Source: an uncultured Aquimarina sp.
GTDB lineage: Bacteria; Bacteroidota; Bacteroidia; Flavobacteriales; Flavobacteriaceae
DNA length: 64,000 nt
NCBI GenBank assembly: GCA_947498815.1
Contig: CANMLU010000017.1
Coordinates: 31,220 to 95,219 of the forward strand
Direction: 5' to 3'
Every line of letters begins with the position of its first letter. The stretch's first letter is position 1. Below, in pieces: positions 61,308 to 64,000 of this stretch. The position numbers and the translations under genes are program-made. A model generated the notes under the pieces. It did no database searches, had not been told where the DNA came from, and saw only the letters and a program-made list of their open reading frames with translations.

Positions 61308-61799
61308 AATAGCAAAATCTTCATCTCCAAATGTTACTTCGACATGTTCATGTAATGAAGTCGATAAAGAAATCCCTTTAAAATCAGCTTTTATGGGATA
61401 TTTCTTGTGATTTCGATTTACCAATACAGCAGTTTTAAAACGTGTAAGAGGTACATTTAAAAAGTGATTTACGCCATAAATAAGTGCTGTACCTGAACTA
61501 AGTACATCATCAGCAAGGATCAAAGACTTATTTTCGTAAGCATTTGGTTTGATAGATGTTTTTACAGTGTTTTGTGGTGTTTTTTTATTCATTGTAACTT
61601 CGCACAATGTTATTTCGAGTTCGGAAATATGCTCCAAAATTGCTTTTAAGCGTTGAGCAAAAATATATCCATTATCCGCAATACCGGCAATAATAATTTC
61701 TTTTTCATTTACATTAGTTTCGTAAATCTGATATGCAATACGCTTTATTTTGTGCTGTATCTGCTCGTGAGTAAGAATGATGTTATTGGAAGTTTGCAT
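61299..61799 (-). CDS. PyrR-like phosphoribosyltransferase
   Basis: A type I PRTase fold with the PRPP loop ILADDVLSSGTALIYG and a C-terminal RNHKKYPIKADFKGISLSTSLHEHVEV similar to PyrR. PyrR proteins control pyrimidine genes or act as uracil PRTases. The gene stands away from any pyr gene, so the role is uncertain. Confidence 0.82.
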   Translation of the reverse strand: MQTSNNIILTHEQIQHKIKRIAYQIYETNVNEKEIIIAGIADNGYIFAQRLKAILEHISELEITLCEVTMNKKTPQNTVKTSIKPNAYENKSLILADDVLSSGTALIYGVNHFLNVPLTRFKTAVLVNRNHKKYPIKADFKGISLSTSLHEHVEVTFGDEDFAILK

Positions 61800-61897
61800 A
61801 TTTTAAAGTATTGATGAGGATTAAATTGATACAAATAACGATTACGATACTTCCTTTTTTAAGAATCATTAGACCGTTATTTTCAGGTAAACCTACA

Positions 61898-62479
61898 TTA
61901 AGGACATTCAAATATAAAAAAGAGTTCGTTACCCATGCGAGGATCAATAGAATTATAACAGTTTTCTAATGTTTTTATTCTGAAATTTTGCGAAAATAAA
62001 AGTTTATAAGTTTCCTTATTTCCACCAAACGGAGGGCCATTGTGATCAAATTCTCGTGAAAAAAGTACACCAACTAGTTTTCCTTTGGGAGCAAGAAGAC
62101 TTTGTATTTTATGGATATATTTATTTCGTTGTGACGGAATAAGGGCGCAAAAGAAAGTTTGTTCAATAATTAGATCAAAAGTGCCAGTATAATCGAAAAA
62201 ATCTGTACAGATTAAATGATCTAATGGAAATTCAGGAACACGGTCTTTAAAACTCTGTAAAGCTTCATCCGCCATATCTAATAAAAATATATTTTTAAAG
62301 CCTTTATTGAAAAGATACTCTGCTTCATAAGCATTTCCACAACCAGGAATAAGTATTTTAATTGAAAGATCCGTTATTTGGTCTATATAATTAATAATTG
62401 GGGGAGAAGCGAACCCAATATCCCATCCAGTTTGTTTGTTTTGATATCTGGATTTCCAGTATTCTTTGTTTAATTTCAT
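61898..62479 (-). CDS. SAM-dependent methyltransferase (TPMT-like)
   Basis: A class I methyltransferase of the thiopurine-methyltransferase type: YWKSRYQNKQTGWDIGFASPP at the start, the SAM loop ILIPGCGNAYEAEYLFNKGF, then LLDMADEALQSF and DLIIEQTFFCAL. In Bacteroidota this family is usually of unknown substrate. It overlaps the S4 gene by 4 bp (ATGA), so it is co-translated with it. Confidence 0.87.
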   Translation of the reverse strand: MKLNKEYWKSRYQNKQTGWDIGFASPPIINYIDQITDLSIKILIPGCGNAYEAEYLFNKGFKNIFLLDMADEALQSFKDRVPEFPLDHLICTDFFDYTGTFDLIIEQTFFCALIPSQRNKYIHKIQSLLAPKGKLVGVLFSREFDHNGPPFGGNKETYKLLFSQNFRIKTLENCYNSIDPRMGNELFFIFECP

Positions 62480-62865
62480 TCTTCGCTATCATCAGGTGTT
62501 TCATCATCGAACCAATCGTCGATATCTCTTCGGTCTTTTTTGGTTGGTCTACCCGCACCTTTTTTGCGATAGTAATCCTTAGAATACTTTAAAAGATCTA
62601 ATTTTTGCAACGCTTCTGTTGGTGTAGTGTCTTTACGATATATATCGACAAGTTTAGCTCCAATTCTGCTGTCGGGTGTGTCTAGAACCAAAAGTTCATA
62701 GTTAATTTGATTTTTACGAACGGTGATTTTATCCATTGGATAAATCTCCCGAGAGGGCTTAATAAGATCGCCATTTACTCGAATCTTGCCTTCTTTGCAG
62801 GCTTTTGTAGCGATGCTTCTTGTTTTGAAGTACCGTATACACCATAAATATTTGTCAACTCGCAT
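62476..62865 (-). CDS. S4-domain RNA-binding protein (Hsp15-like)
   Basis: An S4 domain (MRVDKYLWCIRYFKTRSIATKACKEGKIRVNGDLIKPSREI) is followed by a basic tail (YYRKKGAGRPTKKDRRDID) as in Hsp15/HslR, which rescues stalled 50S subunits. The acidic end (DDETPDDSEE) is unusual. It leads the small operon with the methyltransferase. Confidence 0.88.
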   Translation of the reverse strand: MRVDKYLWCIRYFKTRSIATKACKEGKIRVNGDLIKPSREIYPMDKITVRKNQINYELLVLDTPDSRIGAKLVDIYRKDTTPTEALQKLDLLKYSKDYYRKKGAGRPTKKDRRDIDDWFDDETPDDSEE

Positions 62866-62908
62866 AAAAAATGATAAAAATGCGTTTTTATATTAAATAA
62901 TAATAAAA

Positions 62909-62916
62909 CAAAAGTA
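62909..62916 (-). promoter_or_regulatory. -7 promoter box of the S4 operon
   Basis: TACTTTTG on the minus strand, 43 nt before the S4 ATG. The nearest TTG upstream is at 24 nt (62941-62943), slightly long. Confidence 0.4.
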
Positions 62917-62955
62917 CAAGAAAATCGTATCTTGCGCCTTCAAAAAAGTAAACAG

Positions 62956-63930
62956 ATGAATGTAAGAAAATATATTTTTGTCATTGTGTCCACTCTGGCA
63001 GCCTTATATGCTTGTAATAATGATGATGATAATGGAGGAGGAGGTATTGCTCCTTTGCCCGATAGAACAGAACAAGCGGCCGAAGATGATGCGGCTTTGG
63101 TTTCATATCTAAAAACTCACTTTTACAATTATGAGAGTTTTGACAATCCACCTGCAGACTTTGATTATAGTATAGTAATTGATACCATTGCAGGTGATAA
63201 TAGTGATAAGACCCCGTTGATGGATCAAGTCGAGACAAGGGTAATTAACTTTGTAGATGTTGATCAAAATCTTTACGTTTTAAAAGAACGTGAAGGAGTT
63301 GGGCAAAAGGCTACTATTGCAGATTCGACTTTTGTTCTTTATGAAGGTCAATTGCTTACTGGAGATGTATTCGATAATGCGGTGACTCCGGTTTATTTTG
63401 ATCTTCCTGGTATTATAAGTGGTACGGGTCAGTTTACAGGTGTGGTAGAAGGTTTTAGGCAAGGGATTGCTGGATTTGGACAAGCATCGGATATTACTGT
63501 TAGTGATGTGGATGGAAGTATAGAATTTTCGAATGATTATGGTATTGGTGCTGTTTTTATGCCAAGTGGACTTGCATATTACACTGATAATGGACCTGGA
63601 ATTATAGGTTCTTTTGACCCGATTGTATTTACGTTCAAACTTATTCAGGTAAATGAAACTGATCATGATAATGACTTTTTTAGCTCTATAAGTGAAGACT
63701 TAAATGGTAATAATAACCTATATGATGATGATACAGATGGCGATGGTTTTCCAAATTATCTTGAAGCCGATGATGATGGTGATGGTACACTAACAAGAGA
63801 TGAGATTACCGTTAATGATATTAATATGGATGGTATAATTACACCAAATGAAATCACGCTTTATGATGATGATGGTGATGGGATAAGCAATCATTTGGAT
63901 TCGGATGACACGGATCCAAAAAATGACTAG
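62956..63930 (+). CDS. FKBP-type peptidyl-prolyl isomerase lipoprotein with calcium-binding tail
   Basis: A lipoprotein signal ends in YAC, followed by NNDDDNGGGG, the acidic export stretch. Residues ~125-235 form an FKBP domain (STFVLYEGQLLTGDVFDNAVTPVYFDL, GVVEGFRQGIAGF, and GPGIIGSFDPIVFTFKLIQV at the end). The last ~80 residues are rich in Asp with DxDxDG-type motifs (DDDTDGDGFPNY, DDDGDGTLTRDE, YDDDGDGISNH), like thrombospondin-3 calcium repeats. The ATG at 62956 (MNVRKYIF) is chosen; a frame to 62932 adds eight odd residues. Relatives include the gliding protein GldI, but no gld gene lies nearby. Confidence 0.86.
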   Translation: MNVRKYIFVIVSTLAALYACNNDDDNGGGGIAPLPDRTEQAAEDDAALVSYLKTHFYNYESFDNPPADFDYSIVIDTIAGDNSDKTPLMDQVETRVINFVDVDQNLYVLKEREGVGQKATIADSTFVLYEGQLLTGDVFDNAVTPVYFDLPGIISGTGQFTGVVEGFRQGIAGFGQASDITVSDVDGSIEFSNDYGIGAVFMPSGLAYYTDNGPGIIGSFDPIVFTFKLIQVNETDHDNDFFSSISEDLNGNNNLYDDDTDGDGFPNYLEADDDGDGTLTRDEITVNDINMDGIITPNEITLYDDDGDGISNHLDSDDTDPKND

Positions 63931-64000
63931 TCCTAAATAATCGATACAGATTATTACTAGATTAAAATTATGATTTAATTCCCAATGAAACTATTTTCAT
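63931..64000. other. End of window, nothing identified
   Basis: The final 70 bp after the FKBP stop are AT-rich with no frame or hairpin I can support. Confidence 0.3.

Overview
The window looks like a chromosomal segment of a marine member of the Flavobacteriaceae (Bacteroidota), perhaps close to Aquimarina; the genus is a guess. The DNA is AT-rich. Many genes start with a lipoprotein signal followed by an acidic run after the cysteine (SCSDDDD, SCSSDDDD, ACNNDDD). Several intergenic regions carry the Bacteroidota promoter pattern TTG-N19-TAnnTTTG. DUF4270, LytS/LytTR pairs, GH3 enzymes and crtI-crtB-crtZ clusters are typical of this group. I see no prophage, CRISPR array, rRNA or intact insertion sequence.

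Layout. 0.1-3.7 kb: a CHAT-protease/TPR protein, an NTF2-like secreted protein, a YdeI-like protein and a PD40 beta-propeller protein. 3.8-5.9 kb: two YCII (DGPF-type) proteins and their ECF42-type sigma factor, with a candidate ECF promoter in front. 5.9-6.6 kb: a gene-poor stretch with a MITE-like inverted repeat and two hairpins. 6.6-18.2 kb: one tightly packed 13-gene operon for a type II secretion / type IV pilus-like machine, followed by a candidate small RNA. 18.3-28 kb: PagL-like lipid A deacylase, slipin, DinB, PAP2 phosphatase, guaB, lipoproteins, an OmpH/Skp chaperone and an SRPBCC protein. 28-33.3 kb: three SurA/PpiD-like periplasmic folding proteins and a MoxR ATPase. 33.8-38.3 kb: aconitase, a Crp/Fnr regulator and a four-repeat surface lipoprotein. 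38.5-42.9 kb: a TlpA-like thioredoxin and a carotenoid operon (carH-like regulator, crtI, crtB, crtZ). 43-49.9 kb: a DUF4270 lipoprotein with an outer-membrane barrel, then a barrel, Kelch lipoprotein, DUF4907, LytS and LytTR set. 50-55 kb: GH3 glucosidase, a YyaL-like protein and a small lipoprotein. 55.1-59.6 kb: an unusual four-gene operon (DUF2490 barrel, P-loop protein, ABC-like membrane protein with a decayed ATPase, isoaspartyl peptidase). 60.1-60.7 kb: a tRNA operon (Lys, a broken Lys, Lys, Leu). 60.8-64 kb: aroK, a PyrR-like phosphoribosyltransferase, a methyltransferase, an S4 RNA-binding protein and an FKBP lipoprotein.

How the genes work together. The pilus-like operon has every core part of a type IV filament machine: three or four pilins, prepilin peptidase, assembly ATPase, platform protein, secretin, GspL/PilMN, PilO and PilP/GspC-like proteins. 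It has no retraction ATPase in the window, and it carries several parts I cannot match. The carotenoid operon is headed by a regulator that keeps the adenosylcobalamin-binding residues of CarH photoreceptors, so light control of pigment is likely. A lycopene cyclase is not in the window.

The best candidates for something undescribed are the flavobacterial T2SS/T4P-like operon with its beta-helix minor-pilin-like protein, and the 55-59.6 kb operon built around a pseudo-ABC protein.
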